DNA of 64,000 nucleotides from Psilocybe azurescens (taxonomy: Eukaryota > Basidiomycota > Agaricomycetes > Agaricales > Agrocybaceae): assembly GCA_023853785.1 (NCBI GenBank), contig JAJIRX010000223.1:1-64000 (forward strand), in the 5' to 3' direction. The notes under the pieces are model-generated. The model saw only the letters and a program-made list of their open reading frames with translations. It was not told the origin of the DNA and searched no databases. Of the stretch, positions 26,300-38,900 are shown piece by piece (the first letter of the stretch is position 1; each line of letters starts with the position of its first letter). Made by a program: the position numbers and the translations under genes.

Positions 26300-27039
26300 G
26301 AAAAAGATTCAACAAACTATGGTATCCGAATTCTTCCAGGACCTTTCAACATGGTGTTGCCCAGCACCAGCCCTGGTGGACGGTCCTCAACTCAGCACTC
26401 GCGTTCAAACGTTCAACAACTACGTCATCGGAACCGCGTCTACTACGATCGTTCAGTATGACCATTGTTAATTTTATGTCCAGCAATTTAGTTTTCAGCT
26501 GAAAGACCTTGTCTTACCGTGAATGTTTTGCGTGACTGCGACGTTTGGGACATTTGGGACATTTGTCGGTAGCAAGTTGGTAGATGACGTTGAACGTTGC
26601 GGTTGAGATTCCGCTTGGATTCCGCCCAAGTATGGTATAGTCACAATCATGTCACGGACGATTCCGACATATCATCGTGCAGCCACGGTGTGCAACATCA
26701 CCGCTAAGTACATCCTGAGGGTTCTTGTGCTCATTTTTGTAGAGCAGCAGCCCACAACCTCATATTGGGCCGCCTTAACTTCAGTCAGTTAATCGTCCTT
26801 CAAGGTCTGGCCGCCGTTCATATAGACAGCAACAGGCCGTTCTTATTTAAGAACGGCAATCAGCTCCCCAATCTCTTTCATTTGCAGCGACCAGAGGGCC
26901 GACCAATCACTGGGGCACTAATTTTATCACTTGGACACGATGCTGTGCTCGAGGCAGTGACACAGAACATTCCCACATCGTGGTATCGGATTCAACGTTG
27001 CTCCCCCATCTCCCTGCGTTACCCACGTAGTCTTCAGCC
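26300..27039. other. Region upstream of the STAND gene
   Basis: This 740 bp stretch between the membrane-type frames and the STAND start at 27,040 has host-like composition. I see no gene and no defined promoter element. It presumably contains the STAND promoter. Confidence 0.35.
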
Positions 27040-29634
27040 ATGTCTCCCGATAATCCACTCAATCCACTCAGTGCCACTTTAGGGAGTAAGCACGCCATTC
27101 TTATGTCGGTGTTATGCACTCACCTGTTCTAGATATCGAAGTGGAAGGCACCTTGAAAGGCTGGAAGAGATCTCGATTCTATGTCCAGCTCGATGTCGAT
27201 GACCGAAAGGCAGTGGTGATATCCACAAAGATCAAGCATACTGCTTCGGGCCTAAGATGGGAATGGACTTCAGGAAATGAAATGTGAGTACTGCTTGTAT
27301 AGATATCGACTTCGATCGATGCTCACTTCTGGACTCCATCAGCTTGTTTGCGCCGTCGTCAAAGATTGAAATCGCGATCTACCAATACCATAAGTTCATA
27401 TCCGACAAATGCGTAGGCCGGCTTGGCCAGACTCAAGTCGTGGATATGATAACAAATGGTGCGTCAAATATTCGCCTTGCTCTGTCTGATTGGTATTGAA
27501 AATGATTTATAAATTATATAGATGCCTGCTTTGATCTGACGAATGAAAATGGGCTCGTTGTACCTCTCAGAATGAAGATAGCCCTGTCCCTCGTTCCCAA
27601 ATCAGAGGATGATATCGAGAACCTGCTGAAGGAGGTTGATAACAGCGCTTCAAAGCTCAAAAAAGGGAAGGTGTTCTAAACACTTCTTCGTCAATCGGGC
27701 AAGCGTTGCGGTTGATCAAGGCCATTATGGATAACTTTTCTCAGGTTCGACATTGAATAATATATGTAGAATAACGGCTGACTGTATTGATCAGGTACAT
27801 CCAGTACTCAGCGCTTCCTGGGTTGTTGTTTCCGGTGTTTATAAGGTCAATACTCTACCATACATCAAACAAATTGATACAAGCTGTAGATTTTGAACAG
27901 ATACTGCAAGAAACTGACGTGCAGGATGAAGTGATACAAGAGCTGGCCAACACGCTGCGTGAGATGTTGGGGACTGCGGCCGCTGTTCCTGATCTTCCCC
28001 AGATTCCAAGTACAGACAGTGTTATAGACGAGATCAGTCGACAATCACTACAGGTCGCTTCACTCATTTATGAGTATACGAAATTATCTTTCTTGAGTAA
28101 TTAAATCCTACTCCTCTCCAGTTTGTATGACACTTAAAGACTGTTTGTTTGCAGAGCGGACTGCTAAGATAAAACTATCTGATGATCTAAAATCACGTAT
28201 TTTGCAATGTCAAACCAAATGTGCATCTCTTCAAAGACAGGCTTGCCCTTAGGATTGGTATTGATACACATGCTCAAACTAAACAAATTGGTATAATTTT
28301 GCTGATATGCTCAATGTATTCTTTTGAATTGACATTTGCTGGATATAGGTCAAAATATGGGTGTTATTGTTCAGACATTAAATATAATCAAGGATGATGC
28401 ATTAGGTAATTTCCACTTTTTGTTCATTTAAAAATTAACTCATCCAAATGATTTAGCAACTAAGATTTGCAAATGGTTGTCTGCACCTGATAGCTCCAGG
28501 AATTTGAATGAAGCAGATGAAAAACATCAAGCTGGCACCTGTCTTTGGTTTCTTGAAGGAGAGCAATTTTTAAGATGGCAAGAAACCTCAGGGCTTCTGT
28601 GGATTAAGGGAAAGTGTAAGGTTTTATATAATTTATTCCAACTAATTTGCTGACAATTTCAATAGCTGGAAGTGGTAAAACTATTTTATGGTAAGTCTGC
28701 TTGCGAGCTTTGACTATAGACAGTAAATATTTGTGGCTTCGTGGATTGATGAATTGCTTTTGTAGTTCTTCAGTCACTAAAACACTTTCTGAGAAGGAAT
28801 CACATTTTGTGATTGCCTATTTTTCTTTGATGGAAGAGATTCTCAAAATGCATTACAACTTCACGAAAACTTTATACGATCTCTTATTATACAGTTCTCA
28901 CACCACTATGGTGGTTTACCTGGAACTTTGGAAAATCTGTACAAACACTGTGGTGATCATCATCAGCCTTCAGTTAGTCAGCTTCAGAAAATTCTTCAAG
29001 ATATTCTTGATCAATTTTCTCATGCTTATATCATTATTGATGCCTTGATGAATGTACTGATCGTGCAAAACCTTGAATTGGATTTCTAGACTTGTTGAAA
29101 ATTCTAATCAATCAGTGACAAATATTTATATTTTAGTCACTAGTCGACCAGAACAAGACATTAAAAACAAATTCAATCAATTGTCTCTTGCTGTGATTGA
29201 TATTGCAGAGGCAACAAGACAGGATATTGTTGATGTTCTGAACGTCCAAATGGATTTAAAGTTTAGAAAGTATAGTCAAGAGAGTCAAAATGAAATCAAA
29301 ACTCAATTGAATGAAAAAGCAGATGGATCGTATGTTTTATTTTGTGCGTAGATTTGCACATTACAATTGATAACTGATGCTATATTTTTTGGATACTAGT
29401 TTTCGATGGATGGGCTTTTACAACTCCAGGAGCTCGCAAAATGTTATAGTGAAGATGCTGTGATGAAGCAATTAGCAAGGCTGCCAGAAGGTCTAAATGA
29501 GATTTATAACCAAATCTTGAAGGCAATTGAAAAAAATATCTGGCTGAAACTTTGACATTTCTTCAGTGGTTGGCTTTTTCAATACGTCCAAATGAATGTT
29601 GCAGAGCTTGCTGAAACTGTAACAGTGGATTTTG
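27040..29634 (+). pseudogene. STAND receptor, 5' part (C2, Goodbye, NACHT)
   Basis: The gene starts at ATG 27,040 (MSPDNPLNPLSATLG). Exons 27040-27085, 27133-27283, 27343-27458 and 27522-27744 give a C2-like N-terminal domain (GWKRSRFYVQLDVDDRKAVV). Exons from 27,795 match a fungal Goodbye-type helical domain (VHPVLSASWVVVSGVYK, then RQSLQVASLIYEYTK). The NACHT domain follows: FLRWQETSGLLWIKGK, then a Walker A GKSGSGKT split by an intron (28,616-28,665), Walker B HAYIIIDALDE (about 29,020-29,050) and VTSRPEQDI. Several one-base indels break the frame, for example near 27,668, 28,250, 28,823, 29,045 and 29,540. The reading stops at TVDFG where a transposon is inserted. STAND proteins of this design act in fungal self/non-self or effector sensing, by family knowledge. 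Confidence 0.8.
29627..29634. repeat. 8-bp target site duplication, left (GGATTTTG)
   Basis: GGATTTTG occurs directly before the left terminal repeat of the transposon and again, identical, directly after the right terminal repeat at 35,421-35,428. Keeping one copy restores the coding frame of the interrupted STAND gene. Confidence 0.9.
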
Positions 29635-29661
29635 GGCTAGGTTAGGATGCTTGTGGGTGGT

Positions 29662-29787
29662 GGCAGTGCTGTAGCAAGTGGCAGTGCTGTAGCAAGTGGC
29701 AGTGCTGTAGCAAGTGGCTATGCTGTAGCAAGTGGCAGTGCTGTAGCAAGTGGCAGTGCTGTAGCAAGTGGCAGTGCTGTAGCAAGT
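29662..29787. repeat. 18-bp tandem array, seven units
   Basis: Seven head-to-tail units of GGCAGTGCTGTAGCAAGT begin at 29,662; the fourth has TA in place of AG (GGCTATGCT) and the others are identical. A decayed eighth unit follows at 29,788. The array starts two bases inside the left inverted repeat and has no counterpart near the right end. Subterminal repeat arrays often bind the transposase in DNA transposons; that role is inferred here. Confidence 0.9.
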
Positions 29788-30022
29788 GGCTGTGCGCTCT
29801 TCGGACATTCCCGCGCTTTCGCTTTTCAGTGATCTGCTTGGTTTTGCTCCTCCTCATTTTTTCCCATCCCTTCATATTTTTGTCTTCCCCCGCATATAGC
29901 AATATGTAAGTTATATTATGTATATAAACCAGTTATATCTGTATTAATGGTGTATTACCTCTAGATCTTTCTTGATCTTGTATTGATTAAATCCAGATCA
30001 GCCAAACCGATAACTTTGAACT

Positions 30023-33000
30023 ATGGATAGCAATTCTGATGGTATGTTCTAAGTTAAATTGAATACCTAATATTTATTAAAGCTGAATTTAGAATATGAA
30101 AATGCTTTTGGGGCCATGGATTATACCAATATCTATGGTTCACTGGGTGAAGAAGATATACAGCTATTTCAGAACTTGGTGGATGGAGAAAAGTATGTAG
30201 ATAGCTGGTTTAAATTTTAATAAATTTTTTAATTGGTTTATCCTTTCTCAAGTTCACTTCCTGCTTCTTCTGAGGGTGGCTCATTAGAAAATATTGTCTC
30301 TGAGCATAGTCTTTCTGACTTAGATCAACCATTCATGTAAGCCTTGCTCATTTATATAAATTACTATCATTCATAGTAAACTCCAGTTTTCACCCTCCAA
30401 ATACACAAATAACCACTGACAGTCAGACTAACCAGTTTAATTTTTCTTCAGTCCTACAGGATTATTCAGTATTATCAACTGAGCCTGAGCATCATACTAT
30501 TGGCCTGGGGTCTTCTTTGAGTCTAACAGCCATGCTTAATTCTGATGATATTACAGAGTTGGATACTCTGGGACAAGCAGGTCCTGATAGCTATAATAAT
30601 TCTTTAATCACTGGCTCTGGAATATTCACTATGGATACCAGCAGCAGTTCTACTGCTGGGTTTATTTCTGAGTCACTGAATAACAGTCTCAATGTGCCCA
30701 CTCTAGGCAACAGCTCTCAGGAGTACTATCAGTTTATTAGTGAACCTGGTACATCCTATAATTTTAGCCGTGTTCAGGGTGGTGACCAGTTGGAACTGGA
30801 TGATGAAGCTAGTACACGAGGTGGTCGACCACGTAAAGCAGATTTCTTTGGGCCACAATTAACAGATGAGCAATTGAAAGCTCGAATGCCCTCTTTGAGA
30901 GATCCTACTGCTCCTAGAGGTCCATCAACTCCATCAATGGCTGCATGGTTAGGGAAGTCCAGAGTACCACAGAATTCAGCAATGCCTGTTCAACAAACTA
31001 CTTCAGCTCAGGCATCAACCTTAGTTCCGTTAACTAGCCCTCTTCCAAACTCAGATTCAATACCTATACGCACAATAATTCCTGAGGTGGAGGATGGTGC
31101 AGTTTTAGAAATTGAAGTTGAATATGATGCAGACAATAACCCAATAGGAATTGAAAATTTTAATGAAGGAACAACAGAATTCAACGACCAGGATCCAGCT
31201 CTTGGTACCTTGGAAGATGAGAAATCTGATGCCAAAACTAAATCAGCTCCATTTCCTGAGTGGTTTCAAAAGGCACTGGATGAAAAGCTCAAAATTATCA
31301 AACAGCGTCAAAATGGAGAGCTTACATTTTATAATCAATATCAAACTTTCTGGGTCCCACAGAAGGCAAAATGGTTTCTAATGGTAAATGCTAAATCACT
31401 AGCACCAGAGATCCTCTATGACTTTGAATTATTCTATTGGGATCCACTGCTACTTGTAGCAATTTTATGCCCACGATGCAAAAATGCAATCTAACCAGAC
31501 ATGGTTTATAAAACCGACCACGTAGATGTTTTGGTCTTCAGAATTGTTTCTGGATGATTGGAGTAAGATACAAGTGTCCTGAATGTGTAAATGAAAGCAG
31601 TGGGTTGAATACTGTTACATTTATGAGCTGGGACTCTCGCATTATAGCTGCTTTGCCAAAATCTTTGGCTGCAGAATTTCCAGTCGTGTTAACTCATCGA
31701 AGTGCATTATTTTCTCCAATTCTTGCTTTGGAACGTTCTTTGTTTCAGAAAGGCATTGGAAGCAAGCAATTTCATGAAATTATCAAGACTATGCATCTTC
31801 GACGATTTGACCAACTTCATCTGCAATATTTGGACATGATATATGATAACCGAGACAAAGTCATTTGGGACAATACTATCTTTAAACCATTTTCAGAATT
31901 TGCAGATCCAAAAGGCTATGCAGGATTTATTCCTTCTTCAGTCTGGTTTGAGACCTTTATGACCAATTCATTGAAAGTCATTTGCCACGTATCAATCAAT
32001 ATTCAGCAATGCTGAGTGCAACTGTGTGTGCTATTGACCACTCACACAAAATAACAAAGCACATTGTCATGATTAATGGTGTCCCTGTATTTGTTGGCCT
32101 TTTAACTGTTACAAATGAATATGGAGAAATTCGGATACTTGCTCTTGTTGCAACTAAAGCACATGCTCAATTTGAAACTGCATTACTTCAGATGAAGGCC
32201 TCTCTTGAGCTATATGGACATCAGATGCCATCTTATTTTTTACAGACAACATGAGTGACAAAGCATTTTTGGAGAAGTGCTTCCTTCTCTAACAGTTGAT
32301 GTTGTACCTGTTGACAAATATGCAAAATTGGCATTGCTCAAGTTACCAGCCAAAAGCCGAATACATATCAAGTCAACCCAAACACAAATGACATCTGCTC
32401 TAGCCTGCATACAAGAAAAATTGGCAGCCATGTCTCAAGATGAAAATCTGATTATAGGCTTTGACATGGAATGGAATGTTGATTTAACACCTGGACAATA
32501 CAGAAAGGAAACAACTGCTGTAGTTGCAATAGCATTTGAAGATGACATTTTTATCTTACAAGTTGCAACATTTACAAAGAACAGGAAAATTCCAACTGCT
32601 TTGATGAGCATATTAAATGAACCACGAATAATCAAGGCTGGCAGAGCAGTTCAGTCTGATTTGAAAAAACTCCAAAAGGATGCAGGCATTAAAAATGAAT
32701 TTCCTGGAGGTGTTGATGTTGCCTCTTTTGCTAAGAAATGTCACATTGCTCCTAATGCACGTGTGAGTTTGGCAGAACTATCTGCTCTGGTTTTAAATCA
32801 TCGGCTTGAGAAAAACCAACAAACTCGCATTAGTACTGAGTGGGACAACACCAAACTTTCTGATAAACAAATAGCTTATGTTTCATTGGATGCATATGCT
32901 TCTCAGGCAATTTATCTCAGGCTCATTGAGATAGAGAAGTTTGGAAATATACCTAGAAACATGCAAATAGAACGGCTGTTACTGTGTATCAAGAGGATGG

Positions 33001-35162
33001 ACAGAAAGCAATTATGCATGGAACTTGGTCTCAATTAAATTTTGATGAGCATCCAGTTGTTGATGAAATTGAGTTCAAGCACATTGAACATACAAAACTT
33101 GTGGCCATTGAAGTTGGGAAAGTTCTCATGCCTGCTGCTATTGTTCAGACTCATAAAGCTAGAGTACTGAAAGAATTTGGATCTCCTCCTTTCACTGTCA
33201 TTGTCAAACAGAATCAGGTACATGCTGCATTACCTGAAATTGAAAGCAGCACTCTTGAAACTACCAATAATGATGGCTTAGATCATACACTTCAAAATGA
33301 GGTGACTTCGATACTTGAGCAGATTGAATCTGCAGACAATCATGAAGATTCATGGACAAACAACATTGATAACTATGCAGAAACAGAAGAGACAACTTTT
33401 TCTGAGCATGAGACTGATGCAGAGAACAGGAGAATTGGAACAGAACTGATCTCTCAGACTCCTACCTTTAAGCCATTGATTCGAAGCAGGGTTCTCAAAG
33501 ATATTTGGCACATTTTTGATATGATATCAATTGCCAAAAATCATGCATTACGTGCAGAATTTGCTAGGACATTACGTGATGCAGTGTTCTTGATCAATGA
33601 GGAAGATAGGGCACGTGTTGATGAGAGGTTAAAATCAGAAGGTTCTTCCTTTGAGGAAAAATTAAAGTACCAACCAAAATACCTTTGGCGTCTGGTTAGA
33701 CGGCATGTCCCACCTCCAGAAAAGCTTTATGAATTAGTTTCAAAAGTGTTCAAAACTTATGGGCCACTGAAGGATAGTGTTACTGGACAACCTTTATTTT
33801 CTGCAAATGCCTGGAAAAGTGCAAAGAATGTGTTGAAATTGATTGAAGCAGGATATATGTCTGATCCTCCTGGTGTTTCATTATATTATGATGTGGGACT
33901 TGACCGCAAAGAAAATGGACTAACAGTATGGCGTTGTGTGCGTGGCACTAATTTTACTGAAGGAGGTGTCCATCATTCAATTCGAGCCTGCTTCCCAGAC
34001 TCAATTATTTCCACCAGAAATGCAGTCAATCGATTAGCAGATTTTCAGCTTCATCACAATTTACGTGTTGGTACTTATAATCGAACTGGCAAAAAATATT
34101 CAGGACATGATGATATATGGCTTTATGATATTCTCCAGCTCATGATTGAGAAAACTCGATATGCTGTGCCAATGTCATATATTATCAAAGGTTGGACAAA
34201 TGGGTTGCTATATGAGCCTACATTGGAAGTATCAGGTATTCTGCCAATCCCACCTTCAATTCAAATAAATGCAGGGCTTCAGCCAATAATACCTAATTGC
34301 AAATCCAAGCTGCCTCATCAATATCTTGCAAATAGACAAGGAACAAGATTTGCAGTAATTGCAATCCATCTGCCAACTGAAAGAAAACTGTTTTCACAGC
34401 TCATGAGAGAAAATACAGCTTTTACTAGGAATAACAAAGACCCTGATTGGAAGTCTGCTATTCAAATTTGGAATACTCAATATGCAGATGGGAAGACAAT
34501 TTTTTATAAGGTAGGACTTTATTTAAAATGAAGTTAATCAATTCTGAAATTTATTTTAGCTTGAGGAACACCTTGTTGCATATTATGGGAAATGGCAAAC
34601 CCTTATTGGACAATATGCAACACAATCTCAAACTCAGCTGATCCGTAAACCAGTTGACTCTGAAGTAAGGGATCTGGATCGGCATAAAATTGCAACTCAG
34701 CATTATAATACAAGCTTGCCTATAGTTGTTGATGCACCTGTATCTGCTGGTCAAATTTCTGGGAGTAATTTTGCAGAGCCAAACACAACTGCAATTCTCT
34801 ATGCCTTTGATAGAATATGCACCCCAAGTCCTTCACCCCAATCACCTGCTCCTAATCTCCCAGGATCAAGTACACTATTAGCCCCTCAGATCATCTTATC
34901 CACTACATCACAGAAGTGCAGATCACAAGATCTAACAACAGAAACAATCAGAATCCCATCTGATATGTTGCAGCCTAGTCTTAAACGTGTACGTGGAGAA
35001 AGAAAATGTTGGAAATGTTTCAACATAGATTGCATTGGAGCTAAAAACAAGAGAGATTGTCCTAATGTATGTGCATCCTGTAATCATAAAGACTGTGGTG
35101 GAAAAAGTAGTCGACATCCAACCCACCCATGTGAGCATCTGGGTAGAGATAATGGAAATTAG
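30023..35162 (+). pseudogene. DDE-like plus DEDDy exonuclease transposase
   Basis: Exons start at ATG 30,023 (MDSNSD), with introns at about 30,042-30,093, 30,194-30,250, 30,339-30,386 and 34,511-34,559. Domain order: an acidic N-terminus; a basic stretch (GGRPRKADFFGPQLTDEQL); a zinc-ribbon domain (CPRC and CPEC pairs, about 31,470-31,580, DUF6729-like); a DDE-like RNase H region (AIDHSHKITKHI, GVPVFVGLLTVTNEYGE, then TDNMSDK); a DEDDy exonuclease (GFDMEWN near 32,460, QSDLKKL near 32,653, YVSLDAY near 32,878); a long C-terminal region (FRGT-like RCVRGTNFTEGGVHHS); and a Cys/His cluster (CWKC, CIGA, CASC, CGG). One-base shifts near 31,497, 31,983, 32,243 and 32,967 and a stop near 31,518 break the frame. 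All three exonuclease motifs keep their acidic residues and tyrosine. Confidence 0.8.
32446..32930 (+). other. DEDDy 3'-5' exonuclease domain
   Basis: Exo I motif GFDMEWN supplies Asp and Glu, Exo II motif AGRAVQSDLKKL supplies the second Asp, and Exo III motif YVSLDAYAS supplies Tyr-x3-Asp. This is the RNase D/WRN-type proofreading fold. The domain is in one uninterrupted frame with no lost catalytic residue, in contrast to the frameshifted regions around it. Confidence 0.9.
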
Positions 35163-35395
35163 TATACTTGCCCTCCAAAATTTGCCTATATTGTACATGT
35201 AGTAAATAGCCCTGAATTTTTAAGATTTTGCACAATTTTGCTATAAAATTTGGACTAGAACTGAGTTACATGTGTTAATAACAAGGGAATTACAAGTTTT
35301 CTGAAGGAAAGATAGATAAGATAAGATTAGCAGGAAAAGCCCCTTTTTCCTCTTTTTCCTCCTTTTCCTCTTTCCTTTTAGTACATTATTTTTAG

Positions 35396-35420
35396 CCACC
35401 CACAAACATGTTAACCGGCC
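35396..35420. repeat. Right terminal inverted repeat of the 5.8 kb element
   Basis: CCACCCACAAACATG followed by TTAACCGGCC ends directly before the right GGATTTTG copy. Read in reverse it parallels the left end at 29,635-29,660, with one gap and a few mismatches. Confidence 0.85.
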
Positions 35421-35979
35421 GGATTTTGATGTTCAAGATGGTCCTATTTTTAACTCCAAAAACGGTACAACAATTCACATGACTTGTTAACAAGGTGTTC
35501 AAGTCTTGTTATTGAATCAAATGGTCAGTAATAAATATTTTAAAATCTTAGATTTATATATGTATTGACAAATTAAACAGGTATTGTCAAGCTCTCACAT
35601 TTTTCTGTTAAAGAACATCTTCTGTCTACTGCTGTCAGTGAAGGTTTCAAAATAAATAAAGAACTTTCACATTCAAAGATTGCAGAAATTTCTATAACCT
35701 ATCTTCTGCAATTCAATTATGTGGAATCTTTGACAGAGCATATACTTCAATCTGTTCCACTTGCTGAATATGCAGCCCAGCATTGGATTGATCATGTGAA
35801 ATTAGGAAAAATGAATCCTGTGCTGTACAAGCTGGTATTTAGCCTATTTACACTTGAAAGTGCATTCATCAAATGGGTACAAATCCACAATATTGATGCA
35901 TTCTGGAGAAGCCCTAAACAAGACTTTTGTGTAAAAAAATAAAATTCAAATTCCTCTGTATTATGCATCATTATCTGGA
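35421..35979 (+). pseudogene. STAND receptor, post-NACHT segment after the insert
   Basis: This resumes the interrupted gene directly after the transposon: DVQDGPIFN, DLLTRCSSLVIESNG, an intron at about 35,523-35,580, then IVKLSHFSVKEHLLS and the helical segment ISITYLLQFNYVESL to PLAEYAAQHWIDH. This pattern is the region between NACHT and ankyrin repeats in agaricomycete receptors. A frame change near 35,470 and a stop in an A run near 35,940 separate it from the ankyrin frame. Both lie in or next to homopolymers. Confidence 0.75.
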
Positions 35980-38900
35980 ATGGAGCAAGTTTTAAAAGAT
36001 TTAATAAAGCAAACAAAAGATGTGAATGCACAAGGGGGATTTTATGGCAATGCACTCCAGGCTGCATGTTATTATGGCCATGAAGCAATTGTCGAGCTGC
36101 TGTTGGAAAATAAAGCAGATATAAATGCACAAGGAGGAGAGTATGGCAATGCACTCCATGCTGCATGTCTTGATGGCCATGAAGCAATTGTCAAGCTGCT
36201 GCTGGAAAATGGAGCAAATGTGAATGCACAAAGAGGACAGTATGGCAATGCACTCCAGGCTGCATGTTATGGTGGCCATGAAGCAATTGTCAAGCTGCTG
36301 CTGGAAAATGGAGCAAATGTGAATGCACAAGGAGGATGGTATGGCAATGCACTCCATGCTGCATGTCTTGATGGCCATGAAGCAATTGTCAAGCTGCTGT
36401 TGAAAAATGAAGCAGATATAAATGCACAAGGAGGACAGTATGGCAATGCACTCCAGGCTGCATGTCTTGATGGCCATGAAGCAATTGTCAAGCTGCTGCT
36501 GGAAAATGGAGCAAATGTGAATGCACAAGTAGGACAGTATGGCAATGCACTCCATGCTGCATGTTATAAAGGCCATGAAGCAATTGTCAAGCAGCTGCTG
36601 GAAAATAGAGCAAATGTGAATGCACAAGGAGGACAGTATGGCAATGCACTCCAGGCTGCATGTTATGGTGGCCATGAAGCAATTGTCAAGCTGCTGCTTG
36701 AAAATAAAGCAGATATAAATGCACAAGGAGGACAGTATGGCAATGCACTCCATGCTGCATGTGATAAAGGCCATGAAGCAATTGTCAAGCTGCTGCTGGA
36801 AAATGGAGCAAATGTGAATGCACAAGTAGGACAGTATGGCAATGCACTCCAGACTGCATGTGATGAAGGCCATGAAGCAATTGTCAAGCTGCTGCTGGAA
36901 AATGGAGCAAATGTGAATGCACAAGTAGGACAGTATGGCAATGCACTCCATGCTGCATGTTATAAAGGCCATGAAGCAATTGTCAAGCTGCTGCTGGTAA
37001 ATAGAGCAAATGTGAATGCACAAGGGGGATTTTATGGCAATGCACTCCAGGCTGCATGTTATTATGGCCATGAAGCAATTGTTGAGCTGCTGTTGGAAAA
37101 TAAAGCAGATATAAATGCACAAGGAGGAGAGTATGGCAATGCACTCCATGCTGCATGTTATTATGGCCATGAAGCAATTGTCAAGCTGCTGCTGGAAAAT
37201 GGAGCAAATGTGAATGCACAAGGAGGACAGTATGGCAATGCACTCCAGGCTGCATGTGATAAAGGCCATGAAGCGATTGTCAAGCTGCTGCTTGAAAATA
37301 AAGCAGATATAAATGCACAAGGAGGACAGTATGGCAATGCACTCCAGGCTGCATGTCTTGATGGCCATAAAGCAATTGTCAAGCTGCTGCTAGAAAATGG
37401 AGCAAATATGAATGCACAAGGAGTAGAGTATGGCAATGCACTCCAGGCTGCATGTTTTGGTGGCCATGAAGCAATTGTCAAGCTGCTGTTGGAAAATGAA
37501 GCAAATGTGAATGCACAAAGAGGATTTTATGGCAATGCACTCCACATTGCATCTTATAAAGGCCATGAAGCAATTGTCAAGCTTCTTCTGGAAAATGAAG
37601 CAGACATAAATGCACAAGGAGGATTTTATGGCAATGCACTCCAGGCTGCATGTTATTATGGCCATGAAGCAATTGTCAAGCTGCTGTTGGAAAATGAAGC
37701 AGATATAAATGCACAAGGAGGAGAGTATGGCAATGCACTCCAGGCTGCATGTGATAAAGGCCATGAAGCGATTGTCAAGCTGCTGCTTGAAAATAAAGCA
37801 GATATAAATGCAAAAGGAGAAAAGTATGGCAATGCACTCCATGCTGCATGTCATAAAGGCCATAAAACAATTGTCAAGCTGCTGCTGGAAAATGGAGCAA
37901 ATGTGAATGCACAAGGAGGACAGTATGACAATGCACTCCAGGCTGCATGTTTTTATAGCCATGAAGTAATTGTCAAGCTTCTGCTGGAAAATGAAGCAGA
38001 CATAAATGCACAAGGAGGACAGTATGGCAATGCACTCCAGACTGCATCTACTGGAGGCCATAAAAAAATTGTCAAGCCGCTGCTGGAAAATGGAGCAAAT
38101 GTGAATGCACAAGGAGGATGGTATGGCAATGCACTTCAGGCTGCATGTTATAGAGGCCATGAAGCAATTGTCAAGCTGCTGCTGGAAAATAAAGCAGACA
38201 TAAATGCACAAGGAGGAGAGTATGGGAATGCACTCCAGGCTGCATGTTATTATGGCCATGAAGCAATTGTCAAGCGGCTGCTGGAAAATGGAGCAAATAT
38301 GAATGCACAAGGAGGACAGTATGGCAATGCACTCCAGGCTGCATGTTATGGTGGCCATGAAGCAATTGTCAAGCTGCTGCTGGAAAATGGAGCAAATGTG
38401 AATGCACAAGGAGGACAGTATGGCAATGCACTCCAGGCTGCATGTTATGGTGGCCATGAAGCAATTGTCAAGCTGCTGCTTGAAAATAAAGCAGATATAA
38501 ATGCACAAGAAGGACAGTATGGCAATGCACTCCAGGCTGCATGTTTTTATCTCCATAAAGCAATTGTCAAGCTGCTGCTAGAAAATGGAGCAAATGTGAA
38601 TGCACAAGGAGGACAGTATGGCAATGCACTCCAGACTGCATGTTATAAAGGCTGTAGAGCAATTGTCAAGCTTCTTCTGGAAAATGAAGCAGACATAAAT
38701 GCACAAGGAGGATTCTATGGCAATGCACTCCAGGCTGCATGTTATGATGGCCATGAAGCAATTGTCAAGCTGCTGTTGAAAAATGAAGCAGATATAAATG
38801 CACAAGGAGGACAGTATGGCAATGCACTCCAGGCTGCATGTCTTGATGGCCATGAAGCAATTGTCAAGCTGCTGCTGGAAAATGGAGCAAATGTGAATGC

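Larger units (their letters stand above)
29635..35420 (+). mobile_element. 5.8 kb DNA transposon with exonuclease-type transposase
   Basis: The element is 5,786 bp and is inserted in the STAND gene between two GGATTTTG copies. Its left end (29,635-29,660) and right end (35,396-35,420, reverse complement) form imperfect inverted repeats. They share GGC, GGTTA, ATG and the inner block TTGTGGGTGG; one gap and a few mismatches separate them. Inside are a 126-bp tandem array of 18-bp units next to the left end, one long multi-exon gene (30,023-35,162) and a polypyrimidine stretch near 35,341-35,380. An 8-bp duplication is known for hAT, P and KDZ elements, but the encoded protein does not look like a standard member of any of these. 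Several frameshifts and one stop suggest it is either decayed or affected by base-call errors. Confidence 0.85.

Noticed and set aside
29563..29902. Frames made of repeated ATCYST or GSAVAS units near 29.6-29.9 kb
   Set aside because: These are translations of the 18-bp tandem array at 29,662-29,787 in different frames. They lie in the transposon end, before its gene, and show no coding features.
29635..35420. Assigning the 5.8 kb element to hAT because of the 8-bp duplication
   Set aside because: The protein lacks a recognisable hAT dimerisation domain or BED finger order, and the ends begin GGC rather than CAG/TAG. Target length alone is not enough.
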